Shown here: positions 28,517 through 39,100 of the stretch, one piece after another
Position numbering within the stretch: the stretch's first letter is position 1
How the letters are laid out: every line of letters starts with the position of its first letter
Assembly (NCBI GenBank): GCA_008690995.1
Contig: VRMN01000002.1
Location: 2,046,001-2,110,000, forward strand
Reading direction: 5' to 3'
DNA length: 64,000 nucleotides
Origin: Porphyridium purpureum
Taxonomy: Eukaryota; Rhodophyta; Bangiophyceae; Porphyridiales; Porphyridiaceae
Notes under the pieces: generated by a model
Database searches by the model: none
Told to the model about the DNA's origin: nothing
Seen by the model: only the letters and a program-made list of their open reading frames with translations
Made by a program: the position numbers and the translations under genes

Positions 28517-31500
28517 ATGGACGTCGAGAAACAAGAGACGGACACGGGGCTTCCGTGTTTGAAGAGTATGGCGCCGGAGCGCCAACGGTATATCGTGGTC
28601 ATGTTCGTGCTTCTGTCAATCGTCGCGGGTGTTGCCACGTTTGTGTCCACATTTCCACCCACCACCGACCCGGCCGCGTACATGGTAATCACGTCCACGG
28701 TCGGGTCTGCGCAGGACAGAGACATGCGTGCGGAGACGCACAAACAGGTCGCCATGTCAGTCCAAGCAACCACTTCACAGACCGAGGCAGATGGTTTAGT
28801 CGAAAAGAGCACGCCAGGGGAAGTGATCGAAAGCGGAAGAGCAGAACGGGAAGAGCCGGACGTCCAAGATCACCACGCCAAGCCAACTGACGTCACGGTC
28901 GAAGAAGTTGAGCACGCGGAGTCGCCCTCAGAGCCAACAGTGCAGCCGGACGCTAGGTCGCCCCGTGCAGAGCTTGATGTGAAAGACAGTCGAACAGAAG
29001 ACGACGGACCGGAACTGCGGGCTTCTCTGGAATCATCGCCTGATGATGACAGCAAAGACACCATGAGTACGAGCCCGATAGACAGCGGCTCCCCCGCGCC
29101 TGCGAAAGATGCGTCTGTTCAAGACTCTGCGGCAGATGCATCGTCTTTGGCGTCCGAATCACGAGAAGCATCGCCATCCGACGGTCAAACGCCGGACGCA
29201 AAAAATGACATGAAGGATACTTTAGAGCATGCGGAGAAAGAGACTCCAGGAGAGCACCCCAAAACCATGGATGGGGCCAGCACGGCTGAGCCGGCGCCGG
29301 CGAATGATGGTGCACGGCCGGAGCAGGACGGCGTTCGAGAACAAGAAACCATGCCCGCGAGCGAAACAAGCAAGGAAGGAGAAGGGCAAGAAGCAACGCG
29401 GTCATTGGTTGCACACCCTTCCATCATAGCTGCTGAAACAGCGCGGCGCAGTCCACGTGACTCTTGCAAGCTCCGTGCTTGCGAGGAGAGTGGCAACGTG
29501 CGGCCGCTGCTCTGCCGCTTTCTCTATGGCGCCGGGCCGAACCCGATTTTGAATAATGAAACGGTGGTAATTTACAACAAGCCCCTCAAGCAGAGCAGCA
29601 CGACAATCTACGGACTGATGATGGCCTGGTACGAAGCGTACGGATACGAAGCGGGAAATCGGCCACCTTTGGACGCCAAACTGGACAAGGATGTGACGCG
29701 CGCCATCAGTAGTCCCAGCGCGCAACGCCTGGCCGTCGAGCTGGCCCGAAAAGTCAAATTCTGGGGTTGGCATATTGAGCTAAGCAACACGGATTTGTCC
29801 ATTCTGTACCGCTTGCGTGGTAATGACGATAACTTCATCATCAGCAGCCTACGGGATCCGCCATCGCAGGTCGTGTCCTACTTTTTTGAGACCAAGAAGA
29901 ACGTACCGGCCGAGCAAATCAGCGTTGAGGACTTGATCGGCTTCATCATGAGGCAAGGCAGGAACAACAACTATGCGTACCATTATGGTAGTCCAGGGTC
30001 GTGGGCGTATACAGCCGACTGCCAGCAGCTGGACTTGACGGCAAAGCGCGCTGAGGTTGCCCAGTACGTGAAGCGGTACGACTTTTTGTTCTCCACAAAC
30101 GAGCTGTCGGATGACTTTGACCTGTTCAATCGCGCGTTTGCCGTCGACCCGCCCATTGAAGGATCCGAAAATCTGCGCCCGGGACAATATAAGCTCTCAG
30201 ACGAGCTCATTCACTCGGCGCGCGTCCGCGCGGTGATTGATGCCAACATGTGCCTGGATAAAATCATGTACGAGGAGCTCTCGCGCCGGCGCAAATTCTT
30301 GGAGCACCTGTATCGCGGGAACATTGATTGGGGATGCGATGCACAAAGCGATGGCGCCTTGGCCAGCGCCAGTGGGATTGCAAATGATAGTGCTCGTGCG
30401 AGCACGAGTCTGGATCTGGCCACCGTGGGCAGCAGTGTGGAGCAAACATCTACTCCAAGAGCGCCCGTTTCTGTGCCGCAGAATTCACCCATTGTAACAC
30501 CTACGCCACTGAATTCAGTCGAATTGGCGCCTGGGACGCCGACGTCGGCGCCAATGCCACTTTTACCGCCAACATCCGCCGAAAAACGCTCGCCGTCCCC
30601 ACCGGAACAGCAAAACAAGGTTGCAGGTGCCGTGGGACATCCATCGACCTTCCGGAATACGAGGAAGCAGGATCCATGTCGCTTGAGTGCGTGTTTAAAG
30701 AGCGGCAGCGTGAGGCCGCTTCTGTGTCAGTATCTGTTTGGTGGTGGGACGAATCCGATGCTTAATAATAACACCGCGGTGGTGTACAACAAGCCCATGA
30801 AGCAGGGCAGCACGACAATCTATCATCGGCTTAAGGACTATTACGAATTGCAAGGCTACCGAGTAGGCGACAAACTGGATAAGAACGTCACGGAGTTTCC
30901 GCACACGAGCATACCTTCAGCCGAACGGCTGCAACTAGCTCGGGAGGTGAAGTACTGGGGCTGGCACATGCAATTGAGCGCCGAGCATGTTGAATACTTT
31001 ACCAAGCTGCGCGGGAACGATGACATATTTCTCATCACTAGCCTCCGCGACCCGTTTTCGCAGGTAGTGTCCTATTTCTTTGAGGCTCACAAGCACGAGT
31101 CTGCGACCGAGTTAAGTGTTCAGGACCTGGTCGACTTTATCGGCTTACAGGGGAAGAATAACAACTACGCTTATCACTATGGCTTGTCAGGGGCCTGGGC
31201 ATATAAGGCCAACTGTTCTGAAATTCACAAAGAGAGAATCCGGTGGCGAAGCGAGATTGGTGCATACGTTGGGCGCTACGACTATGTCTTCCACTCGGAC
31301 AAGCTCGAAAACGATTTTCGGCAACTCAACCGTGTATTCATGATTCATCCGCCTATTCCGGGTGAAGGTAATCTGCGAAAGGGCCAGTATAAGCTCCCGG
31401 ATGACATCATCGAATCGGAGCCCGTGCGGCGGGCGTTCAATGAGCACATGTGTCTGGATCGTCTCTTTCATGAAGAGTTGTTCAACCGGCGCACATACCT

Positions 31501-31552
31501 TCAGCGCTTATACAGGGACGGTGACATGGGATGGCGCTGCCCAGTCTCGTAG
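28517..31552 (+). CDS. Type II membrane sulfotransferase with two tandem catalytic domains
   Basis: The protein has 1,011 residues from ATG 28517; the open frame starts earlier at GTG, but only this ATG leaves a short cytosolic tail before the anchor (YIVVMFVLLSIVAGVATFV, about residues 30-50), the Golgi type II layout. An acidic, Pro/Ser-rich stem of about 260 residues follows. Two homologous domains come next, about 29455-30342 and 30661-31552. Each opens with RPLLC..LxGxGxNPxLNN, then a PAPS 5'-phosphate motif (NKPxKQxSTTIY), then the 3'-phosphate motif (SLRDPxSQVVSYFF), YAYHYG and RxGQYKL. This is a carbohydrate sulfotransferase probably making sulfated wall polysaccharide. Which sugar and position is unknown; the Gal3ST-like families are nearest to my eye. 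Both copies keep both PAPS motifs. Confidence 0.82.
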   Translation: MDVEKQETDTGLPCLKSMAPERQRYIVVMFVLLSIVAGVATFVSTFPPTTDPAAYMVITSTVGSAQDRDMRAETHKQVAMSVQATTSQTEADGLVEKSTPGEVIESGRAEREEPDVQDHHAKPTDVTVEEVEHAESPSEPTVQPDARSPRAELDVKDSRTEDDGPELRASLESSPDDDSKDTMSTSPIDSGSPAPAKDASVQDSAADASSLASESREASPSDGQTPDAKNDMKDTLEHAEKETPGEHPKTMDGASTAEPAPANDGARPEQDGVREQETMPASETSKEGEGQEATRSLVAHPSIIAAETARRSPRDSCKLRACEESGNVRPLLCRFLYGAGPNPILNNETVVIYNKPLKQSSTTIYGLMMAWYEAYGYEAGNRPPLDAKLDKDVTRAISSPSAQRLAVELARKVKFWGWHIELSNTDLSILYRLRGNDDNFIISSLRDPPSQVVSYFFETKKNVPAEQISVEDLIGFIMRQGRNNNYAYHYGSPGSWAYTADCQQLDLTAKRAEVAQYVKRYDFLFSTNELSDDFDLFNRAFAVDPPIEGSENLRPGQYKLSDELIHSARVRAVIDANMCLDKIMYEELSRRRKFLEHLYRGNIDWGCDAQSDGALASASGIANDSARASTSLDLATVGSSVEQTSTPRAPVSVPQNSPIVTPTPLNSVELAPGTPTSAPMPLLPPTSAEKRSPSPPEQQNKVAGAVGHPSTFRNTRKQDPCRLSACLKSGSVRPLLCQYLFGGGTNPMLNNNTAVVYNKPMKQGSTTIYHRLKDYYELQGYRVGDKLDKNVTEFPHTSIPSAERLQLAREVKYWGWHMQLSAEHVEYFTKLRGNDDIFLITSLRDPFSQVVSYFFEAHKHESATELSVQDLVDFIGLQGKNNNYAYHYGLSGAWAYKANCSEIHKERIRWRSEIGAYVGRYDYVFHSDKLENDFRQLNRVFMIHPPIPGEGNLRKGQYKLPDDIIESEPVRRAFNEHMCLDRLFHEELFNRRTYLQRLYRDGDMGWRCPVS

Positions 31553-31886
31553 CGTACGTGACAGACATGCCCAAGAAGAGCTTTATAATATAGATAGAAG
31601 GAAACGAAACTAGTTGTGGACGCGCTGATTCATGCGCGCCCGCGTTTTGATCCAAAGCGTTGTCTCGCGGCTGGGGCGATTTTTGTCTGAGCTTGGTAAA
31701 CGCGCAGCGATACGAGCTCATCTACTATTGGCATCCGAGGTTCCAGGAGAGCAACTTCTGGCTGGAGCCAAGGCTCAGCGTCCGACTAGGGAAGAGAAGG
31801 ACAGTGAGAGAAAACGGCATCGACGAATGCGAAACGCGGCGACCGTCATCGGAGCCAACAGCCATTCCGGACTACGCACGGGCCCC
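31553..31886. other. Convergent 3' intergenic region
   Basis: These 334 bases lie between the stops of the sulfotransferase and ABC-F genes. I see no gene, repeat or RNA signature. Confidence 0.6.
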
Positions 31887-34661
31887 CTACAAGTTGGACC
31901 AGCGCTTGGCGTTCATAATTTTTGTCTTCCCGCTCTTGACGGCGGAGCCGCCGAAATTCTTCTTGCGCTTCTTCTCGTCCGGTGGTGCGACGGCCTGAAT
32001 GTCTACTTCTGGCGCCTTCGTGATATCGGTAACGCCCCGGATGACGCGCGCTTCCAGCATGGCGCGTACTTTTTCATTTTGCTCGATATAGTGCTTATAG
32101 TCGCCGTCGTAAAGAACGAGCTCTTCGTCCTCGACGGCGACAATTTGACGAGCCACCTGCGAGACAAAGTAGCGGTCGTGACTAACCACCACTAAAGTGC
32201 CGTCAAAGTGCTGCACGGCCTCTTCGAGCATCTCCTTCGCCGGGATGTCCAAATGATTCGTCGGCTCGTCCAGTATAAGCACATTGGCCGGCTGCAGCAT
32301 CAGTTTGCACAGGGCGAGCCGCGCCTTTTCGCCACCAGACAGCGACGCAACCTTGTTGTTCACTTCGTCACCTTTAAATAGAAACTTGCCCAGCAAAGCA
32401 CGCAGTTCCTCGTACCGCGTGTCGGCAGGGGCAGCTGCTTGCACGGTCTCAATCACCGTCTTGTCCAAGTCAAGAGCATCAGCCTGATTTTGCTCAAAAT
32501 ATGCCACCACTGCGTTCACGAGCTTTGTGCAGTCCACCTCGCCACGCTCTGGCTCCTCGATGCCCATGATCAGTCGCAACAGGGTCGACTTGCCTGCACC
32601 ATTGGGTCCCACAATTGCGACTTTATCGCCGCGCTCCAGTGCCAGGTTTGCATCTCTGAACAGGGTGCGGCCGTTGTAGCCGTGCGTCACATCGTGCAGC
32701 ACTACCGGCTCGCGCGCGGAGCGCGGAGCTGGTGGGAATCGGAACACCAGCGGTTTCGTCTGCTTGGGCGGTTGTCGCACCAGCTCTTCGTTGCGCTCCA
32801 TGCGCTCCAAAACCTTCTCGCGGGCACGCACCTGTGCAGAGCGCGCCGGGTTGCGTCGGTTCGTCTTGATGAAGCGAGTCTGCTCCTTAATAAACTCTTG
32901 CTGGCGCTCGTATGCGCGCTCCCACGCTGAACGCAGTTCCTTCTTGAGCGCTAGGAAGCGGGAGTAGTTGCCCTTGTAGCTAAACGCCTCGCCGGCTTCA
33001 ATCTCCACAATCTTGTTGCACAGACGATCCATGAACTCGCGATCGTGACTCACAATCACCATGGGCAGCTCTGATTGCATCAGATAATTTTCAATCCACT
33101 CGACCGACTCGAGGTCCAGATGATTGGTCGGCTCGTCCAGAAGCAAAATGTCCGGATTCTTGAGCAGGACTTTGCCCAGTCCGATGCGCACCTTCCAGCC
33201 GCCAGAAAACGCACCCACCAACTTGTGCAGGTCGTCTGGGTTAAAGCCGAGCCCAGGGAGCAGCCGGTCGATACGCGGCTGCAGATTCCAAGCATCGAGC
33301 TCGTCGCAGCGCACGCGCGCGTCCTCCAATGCGTTAAGCAAGGTCTCCATTTTCTCCAGGTCGTCGCCCGCCATCTCGACCGCCTGCTCTGCCTCCTCAT
33401 ATGCACGCACCGCCGCCTGCTCCTCCGAGCAACCTACGAGAAGCTCCTCGCCCAGCGTTCGACAGTTATCGAGCTCCTCGACAAACTCCTGTCGCAACAC
33501 AGCCATGCGCGTGCGATCTGAGCTTCGCACCACCGCTCCAGAACTCGGTTCCAGCTCGCCAGCGATCATCTTGAGCTGCGTCGACTTGCCGCACCCATTC
33601 TTGCCCACCAGCCCCACGCGCTCTCCCGTCTTCACGTCCCAGGTTACCGACTTGAGCACGTCATTTCCGTTAAAGCTCATTCCCACATCCACAAACTGTA
33701 TCTGGGTGAACTTTTCTCCGCCAGAGCCAAACGAAGCCTTTTGGTTCGCTGCCGTGACCGTCGCCTTGGCCTTTTTCCGCCGCCCAGCAAACGTAAAGTC
33801 TTCTACCTCCTCAACAAAAGAGGAGAACTCCTGCTCGGCATCCTCGTCCAGGTCCGCCACGGGCTCGTCGTCGTCCACGAAATTTCCGTCGCTGTCGTCG
33901 TCACGCTCGGTTTCGCTTTCACTATCCACGGCGCTTACACTGAATGTTCCAGCCTTCTGTGCATTCTCTGCCTCTGTCTGCTGCCCGCGTACAGAGCGCT
34001 TCGTCTGGACGTGCGTGGTCTCCCCGCCGCCTAAAATATCGTCTACATTTGATATCATATCCACGGCATTCGAATTATCCTCAATCACGCTGCCGCCCTT
34101 CTTGTTCTTGAGCTTTTTCGCCTTATTCTTCTGCTGTTTTGCTTGTGTCTGTACAGCGTCCGCCGAGCTGTGCCCTTCGTCCTTTTCTTCGCCGTGGCCA
34201 CCGAGCGCGTCTCTCAACAGGTCCTTTCCTTCCTCCGCGCTCTGAATCCCAGCAAACACGTCCACTGCGTTTGCGTCGTCGTCCAGAATGCCAGCCTTCT
34301 TTGACTTTTTCTTCTTCGCGGCTTTCTTTGCCGCCTTGGCATCGTCTGCCCCGGCCGAGGCCGTCGGCTCTGCCGAGCCTTCAGTGTGCTCCTGGTCCAC
34401 GTGTCCCAGCGCGGCGGCGAGCAAGTCCTGCCCACTCGCGGCGGCCGCAATGCCGGCCATGACATCGAATGCATTCGACTCGTCCTCCTGAATCATGCCC
34501 TTCTTCTTCTTCGCGGCGACGCACACGCCCATGCGGCGCGCGCGCGTCCCGCGCACCACCGCAGCGCCGGGCACGCGTCGCACTTCACAACTCCGTCCTG
34601 CTCCCCTTCCAGACACCGGCGTTGGCGCCGGCGCCGCGCTCCATCCCACAAAGCCAGCCAT
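31887..34661 (-). CDS. ABC-F ATPase with plastid-type leader and repeated N-terminal motif
   Basis: This is a soluble twin-cassette ABC-F protein of 924 residues, related to plant ABCF5-like and bacterial translation ABC-F factors that act on stalled ribosomes. Cassette 1 has Walker A GKNGCGKST (about 353-361), signature FSGGWKVR and Walker B LLLDEPTNHLD. The linker (ARSAQVRAREKVLERMERNEE) is characteristic of the family. Cassette 2 has GPNGAGKST, LSGGEKARL and LILDEPTNHLD. The frame opens at GTG; ATG 34661 begins MAGFVGWSAAPAP and a basic stretch, a likely plastid transit peptide. About 300 extra N-terminal residues carry three copies of a Lys-run plus an acidic 'D-x-NAxDV' block (about 57-86, 124-154, 192-212), then an acidic segment. 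Confidence 0.92.
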   Translation of the reverse strand: MAGFVGWSAAPAPTPVSGRGAGRSCEVRRVPGAAVVRGTRARRMGVCVAAKKKKGMIQEDESNAFDVMAGIAAAASGQDLLAAALGHVDQEHTEGSAEPTASAGADDAKAAKKAAKKKKSKKAGILDDDANAVDVFAGIQSAEEGKDLLRDALGGHGEEKDEGHSSADAVQTQAKQQKNKAKKLKNKKGGSVIEDNSNAVDMISNVDDILGGGETTHVQTKRSVRGQQTEAENAQKAGTFSVSAVDSESETERDDDSDGNFVDDDEPVADLDEDAEQEFSSFVEEVEDFTFAGRRKKAKATVTAANQKASFGSGGEKFTQIQFVDVGMSFNGNDVLKSVTWDVKTGERVGLVGKNGCGKSTQLKMIAGELEPSSGAVVRSSDRTRMAVLRQEFVEELDNCRTLGEELLVGCSEEQAAVRAYEEAEQAVEMAGDDLEKMETLLNALEDARVRCDELDAWNLQPRIDRLLPGLGFNPDDLHKLVGAFSGGWKVRIGLGKVLLKNPDILLLDEPTNHLDLESVEWIENYLMQSELPMVIVSHDREFMDRLCNKIVEIEAGEAFSYKGNYSRFLALKKELRSAWERAYERQQEFIKEQTRFIKTNRRNPARSAQVRAREKVLERMERNEELVRQPPKQTKPLVFRFPPAPRSAREPVVLHDVTHGYNGRTLFRDANLALERGDKVAIVGPNGAGKSTLLRLIMGIEEPERGEVDCTKLVNAVVAYFEQNQADALDLDKTVIETVQAAAPADTRYEELRALLGKFLFKGDEVNNKVASLSGGEKARLALCKLMLQPANVLILDEPTNHLDIPAKEMLEEAVQHFDGTLVVVSHDRYFVSQVARQIVAVEDEELVLYDGDYKHYIEQNEKVRAMLEARVIRGVTDITKAPEVDIQAVAPPDEKKRKKNFGGSAVKSGKTKIMNAKRWSNL

Positions 34662-34817
34662 TGCTCCACTCGACTCCGACCCCACCCAACCCACCACTAC
34701 CCATTCCTTCCCACCCCTTCTCTCTCTCTCTCTGTTCTTTACCTCCACACACGAAAAAAAAAAAACCCACGAAGCGCGTGCGCGGCCGCCAGATTACTTG
34801 CGCTCCAACAAAAAAAT

Positions 34818-34938
34818 GAACACCCACTGAACACCCACTGAACACCCACTGAACACCCACTGAACACCCACTGAACACCCACTGAACACCCACTGAACAC
34901 CCACTGAACACCCACTGAACACTCACGGAACACTTGCC
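34818..34938. repeat. 11-bp tandem repeat (GAACACCCACT)n
   Basis: Nine perfect copies of GAACACCCACT (34818-34916) are followed by two degenerate ones. The array lies upstream of the ABC-F gene and 27 bases from a GTACAGTG box. The period is near one helical turn. Confidence 0.95.
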
Positions 34939-34964
34939 TCATGGCGTGGCGGTTCAGCGAGTAG

Positions 34965-34972
34965 GTACAGTG
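34965..34972. promoter_or_regulatory. GTACAGTG box
   Basis: A single exact copy lies between the 11-bp repeat array and a possible small plus-strand gene at 35038. It could serve that gene, the ABC-F gene, or both. Confidence 0.45.
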
Positions 34973-35037
34973 GTTGGAGCCTGGAGGTTTTGCGCGGGTT
35001 CAAGCGGTTCTGTGCGTGGCAAAGGGCGAAAACGTTC

Positions 35038-35352
35038 ATGGCGTCGCCGCCGGCGCTGCTGCGATGTGTGTATGGAGCTGCCGGCCTGCTGTCACGCCGC
35101 GGAGGCTTCGTATGCCTCGTGCGCTTGGATCAGGCAGTACCTTTGTGCCCACGAGACTATGAAGAGTCTGGCGCTCTGCGCTCGGCTCCGTCTCCTCGCC
35201 TAGCCGACAAAGGTCTACATGCTCGCAAAATCGCTAGGAACACGCGTAGTTCTCCCGAACAGGCTTTCACAGAATTCATCGCCCCCGAGAAACGCTGCTC
35301 ATCGTCCACGCAGCAGTTTACAAGGACTGACCTTCTCGCTGATAGTTTGTGA
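35038..35352 (+). CDS. Possible small protein with mitochondrial-type leader
   Basis: This 104-codon frame begins at ATG 35038, 65 bases after a GTACAGTG box. The first residues (MASPPALLRCVYGAAGLLSR) form an Ala/Leu/Arg helix of the kind used as mitochondrial presequences. The rest is basic and unrecognised. A possible splice donor (GTATGC) follows at about 35108, so only the first part may be exon. No family is recognised, and coding is not certain. Confidence 0.3.
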   Translation: MASPPALLRCVYGAAGLLSRRGGFVCLVRLDQAVPLCPRDYEESGALRSAPSPRLADKGLHARKIARNTRSSPEQAFTEFIAPEKRCSSSTQQFTRTDLLADSL

Positions 35353-35773
35353 ATGCGACCGTTGCGCAGCGCGCGAGCGGTCAACCGGTATATGTGCACC
35401 CGGGCGGGTGTGCTAATTGTCACTGCACATGACAGTATCGCATTGGCTTGCTCGTACACAACTCTGGCCGCTGCAGTCAAGAACTCTGACGTGTGGGGGA
35501 CGATCAGTGCAGACCGGACATCGTGAATTCTGCTTGCTGCGCACGACTCTCGCGTAGAGCCAACTGCGGCGGTCTACATTCACCTTTCTGGAGTCTTCCC
35601 ATTTTTATTTTCTACTGTCGTACTTGTACATTGCGCTGCAAAATTACGCATCACACACGTTCCTCGCAAACGTACCGTGAGACCGCGCAGTCTCACGCCG
35701 TCATTGCAGCCATCGCCGATCCTCGCTCCTCCGCGTAAACTCGCCTCGTTCCGTGTCGAAGAAGGACGACAGA
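35353..35773. other. Intergenic 421 bp upstream of the TOM7 stop
   Basis: No supported gene is present. Short frames occur on both strands without family features. It is likely 3' UTR of TOM7 and of any gene at 35038. Confidence 0.5.
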
Positions 35774-35971
35774 TCACATCGCTCCTGGTGGCGGTGCCAT
35801 CGGTGGAAGAAGCAGGTTGAGCACAGAGCCGTCCGGCGTCGACTTGAGGCCATAGTAGATGATCAGCGGCACGTACCCGTACTGGAAAAGCACGCGCAGC
35901 GTCTTGAGCGAGCCATCCACGCACATGCTGATCTGCTTGCGAACGCGCCGCCCGCGCCCAGTTCCCGCCAT
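35774..35971 (-). CDS. TOM7: TOM7, small subunit of the mitochondrial outer-membrane translocase
   Basis: The protein has 65 residues. TOM7 is a tail-anchored subunit that adjusts assembly of the TOM complex. After a basic stretch (RGRRVRKQ) the conserved core reads LRVLFQYGYVPLIIYYGLKS and then a short PDGSVLNLLLPP end. This matches the family's (W/Y)G(F/Y)xPLVI(Y/F)xG pattern with one membrane helix and a proline-ended tail. The frame extends to GTG 36022, but ATG 35971 is the first true start and gives normal length. The gene is divergent from ZIP4. Confidence 0.85.
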   Translation of the reverse strand: MAGTGRGRRVRKQISMCVDGSLKTLRVLFQYGYVPLIIYYGLKSTPDGSVLNLLLPPMAPPPGAM

Positions 35972-36088
35972 GCTCTCCTTGCTTTGAATCCTCGCACAAT
36001 CTAAATCGCCAAGCACCACCACGTGTTTCCCTCTTGCCCGATCGTTTGCCGTCGCGCTCGTCCCCCTGTGGTGAATCGAACGACTTCT

Positions 36089-36095
36089 TATAAAA
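36089..36095 (+). promoter_or_regulatory. Possible TATA box for ZIP4
   Basis: TATAAAA lies 29 bases before the ZIP4 ATG at 36124, implying a very short leader if used. The 152-base TOM7/ZIP4 spacer has no GTACAGTG box. Confidence 0.35.
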
Positions 36096-36123
36096 ACGCA
36101 GTCGTTTTGTCAGACAAACGAAA

Positions 36124-39100
36124 ATGGGATACGCGCGTGCTCAAGTGACCGTGTGCACGTCGAGCGACATTGGTCGCCGCGTCGCCCGGCATCAAAGCGG
36201 CAGCTCATGCTCAATGGCGGCAAGCGTGGGCGATTCGGAAGCCGCTCTGGGCGAGCTCGAGCTCGTGGTGAAGGAGATTGAGGCCCTGGATCGCCTGGAG
36301 ACGCTCGACGAAAATACAAGCCGCCGCGCCGTGCGGCTGGTGCACCATATTCGTACTCTCAGCTCCCGCACACTGGCTGAACGACTGCTGCAGGCAGGTA
36401 TGGTTGACAGCTGAGCTTTGAAGTGTCATGCATCGGCGTTTCGGTGCTCCGTGCGTGTGTGTCTGACCGGTGTCCCTGACCAGCGCAGTCTTTGCTTGAA
36501 TTGTTCATTTTGTCTTTGTGCTTTGCAATCTTAAACGCTCACTGTGCAGGTGTGGGACTATGGAACGCTGTGCTCGACCTGCATTTCGTGGGGCCAAAGT
36601 TGAAGCTGGTGGTTTCCTTTGCATCTGAACACTCAAACGAGCGCGCCGTGCAGACATGGGCGCCCAAGGTCCGTGTCTTGGAGTTGTGTCAGCTGAAGCA
36701 CGTCGCCGCCGACTGCATCTTCATGGCCATGTCGTTGTTGGGTTGGGTCAGCGCCAACTTTGACTTGGACGCAGCGAGTGTGGCGTCCTTCTACGCGCAG
36801 GCAGGAACATGTTATTTTGCGTGGTTGAACAAGGCGGACATGACGCAAGCATGTCTTAAGCGTTGCGAAGAGCTCCTGGACGATATTTATGGCATGCTGG
36901 CGCAGAACAGCGGAGACACAGATACGGGCACGCAAGCCGCAGCGCAGGCCGTCTTTGACTTTTTCGTGCTGAGCGCGCAGTGCTCCATATCCATGGATAA
37001 CGTTCCCGACGCTCTGCAGGCTTTTGATCGTGCGAAGCAAGTGCTTGTGCATTTAAGCGATGAGCGCGAACTCGTGGCCAGCTCCGAGTTCAACATTGGG
37101 CTTTACTTTCACCAGCAGCAACGTCACCGTGAGGCGCTAGTGTGGCTGCAGCGATCGGTGGACTCGCGCGGCCACGTTGCAAACCCTCGCATGGACCATG
37201 CGCGGCAGTTGCGCACGCTGACGGTGATGGCAGTGTGCTGTATCGAGCTCGCGCGACTCGATGACGCCCGGGAGTACCTACGCGCAGCTGAGCAGCTGGA
37301 GCCGGCTCGCCCTTCGCCAGTGGTTATGTACCTCAAACTCAAAGTCAGCATTTTGCAGCAGGAAGACACAGATGCATTGAGTGCGCGCGCACTTTCACTC
37401 GTGGAATGTGAAGCTTGTCCATTTGAGCTAGCGTGTACCGTGCTGCACCTGCTCAGCGAGCACTCGTTGCACACGCTCACCGTCATGTGCGCGCAGCGCC
37501 TGCTCGATTCAGACGCATGTGTGCGCGGCAACTGGGAGAGGAGGCACAAAATCGCCATGCGTATGACTGAAGCGCTTTTTGCATCCGCGGGTGCAGTCGA
37601 GCCGGCCATTGCATGCTTTGAACAGTACGAGGACGACCTCGTCGGACGCGTGGCTTCTGTCGACAATGAAAGCAACGCAGCAGCTCTGTCCCTCGCGCGC
37701 GAATGGATCGGCGTGATGCTGCAGGCGAGCCGCGCTTTGCATGAGAAGCAGGACCATCTCGGCATCGCACTTACACTGCACAGTGCCTTTCGCTTCATCG
37801 CATTTCTCGCGCCCACTGTCGCAGCGTCCAAAGGGTCTGACGGGACGCTCATCTCCCTTGGCGTCGAGGAACATTGTTTTCTCGTGCACCATTGCATTCT
37901 TGCGCTTCACAACTTGATGAATCTTGCTCCTGTGCGAACGGGTTCGGACAGTGCGTCTCCCGCAGATGCTGATGTAGAGCCGCAGACGCCTGCAGTCCGT
38001 GCGGGACATGCAAGTCCGATGGACCTCACGGACAGAGTAAGCATGGCCACACTACGCAGTGACTTCGGCGGTGGGCTGATTCAACTGGCGCTAGCGCATG
38101 CTCGTCGCGCTAAAGCCCTAAGTCCGCGCAGCTTTCTGGCGGTCGCGTGTGTGTTTCGCACGCTCTTGTTCGCCGGTGCGCTCGCGACTGCGTCCGCTGA
38201 TGAGGACCATGCGCGCGAAAGGGGCTTGGACTCACGCAGGCTTAGCATTCAAAGCATCCACACCACTGAAGCACTGCAGGAGCTCAAGTGCCTAAGTATG
38301 TGCGATGGCTTTAGCGTGAGTGTTTTGTGCGACGCCGCGCGCGACGCCAAGCTGCTTGGCCTTGATCGCGTCGCCATCGACTGTTTTATCGCACTTCTTA
38401 CGCGCTTTGAATTTGACCATGATGAGCCTGCGCTAGCAGCATTGACGAGCCTTCCTGCCGGTCATGAGAACGGTGACCTTTCAGTACTGCAGCGCGCCCA
38501 GCTACTCGGTATTGTGCTGCTCGCTGGTGTGTTGTCGATCGACGAACAGCTTGGCATCTCGCCACATGAAGAGAAGGAGGATGCGTCGCAACTTGAGCAC
38601 GAGCCCGGCTCGTCGTCGCCTGCGCCTCGCTGTACCGGGCGTGACCCGCAAAGCGAAGCACAGATCATCGATGACCCACCTCGCGCGCGCGCGCTGTTAC
38701 TGCAGTTGAAGGCCATGCTGGATGCCGGACTTAAAGTGCTCGCCACGTATCCTCCTGAGCAGTGCTTTGCGGTCCCAGACCAAGAAATGCAGCAAAGTCG
38801 CGAAGCACAGGCACCCGCAAGTGGAAGTGCACGTACTTCATTGGTACTGTTGACGAATATTGCATGGAATGCAGCTATCTTTTGTGATGCACCGCGCGTA
38901 GCCGGTGAAGATGATGGCGATGCGTGTGAAGGCTTTCAGCCCCGGACGGACCTGAGCCGATCCTCGTTGCGTTCAGCTTTTTTCGACCTGTCCTATGCTT
39001 ACGGCGCTTACCAGACAGGATCAGATCCGAGCCTGGAGGCTCAAATGCTCGCGCGAATCCTGTCAGTTTGTGCGACTTTGGAAAATAATGCAGCGCGTGC

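Noticed and set aside
27557-28585. A 342-codon minus-strand frame
   Set aside because: It begins at TTG, follows a GT repeat as His/Thr runs, and overlaps the sulfotransferase start.
36070-36105. A GTTCGATTC-like tRNA T-loop on the minus strand
   Set aside because: The flanks do not form a T stem and no A box or acceptor stem lies at the right spacing.
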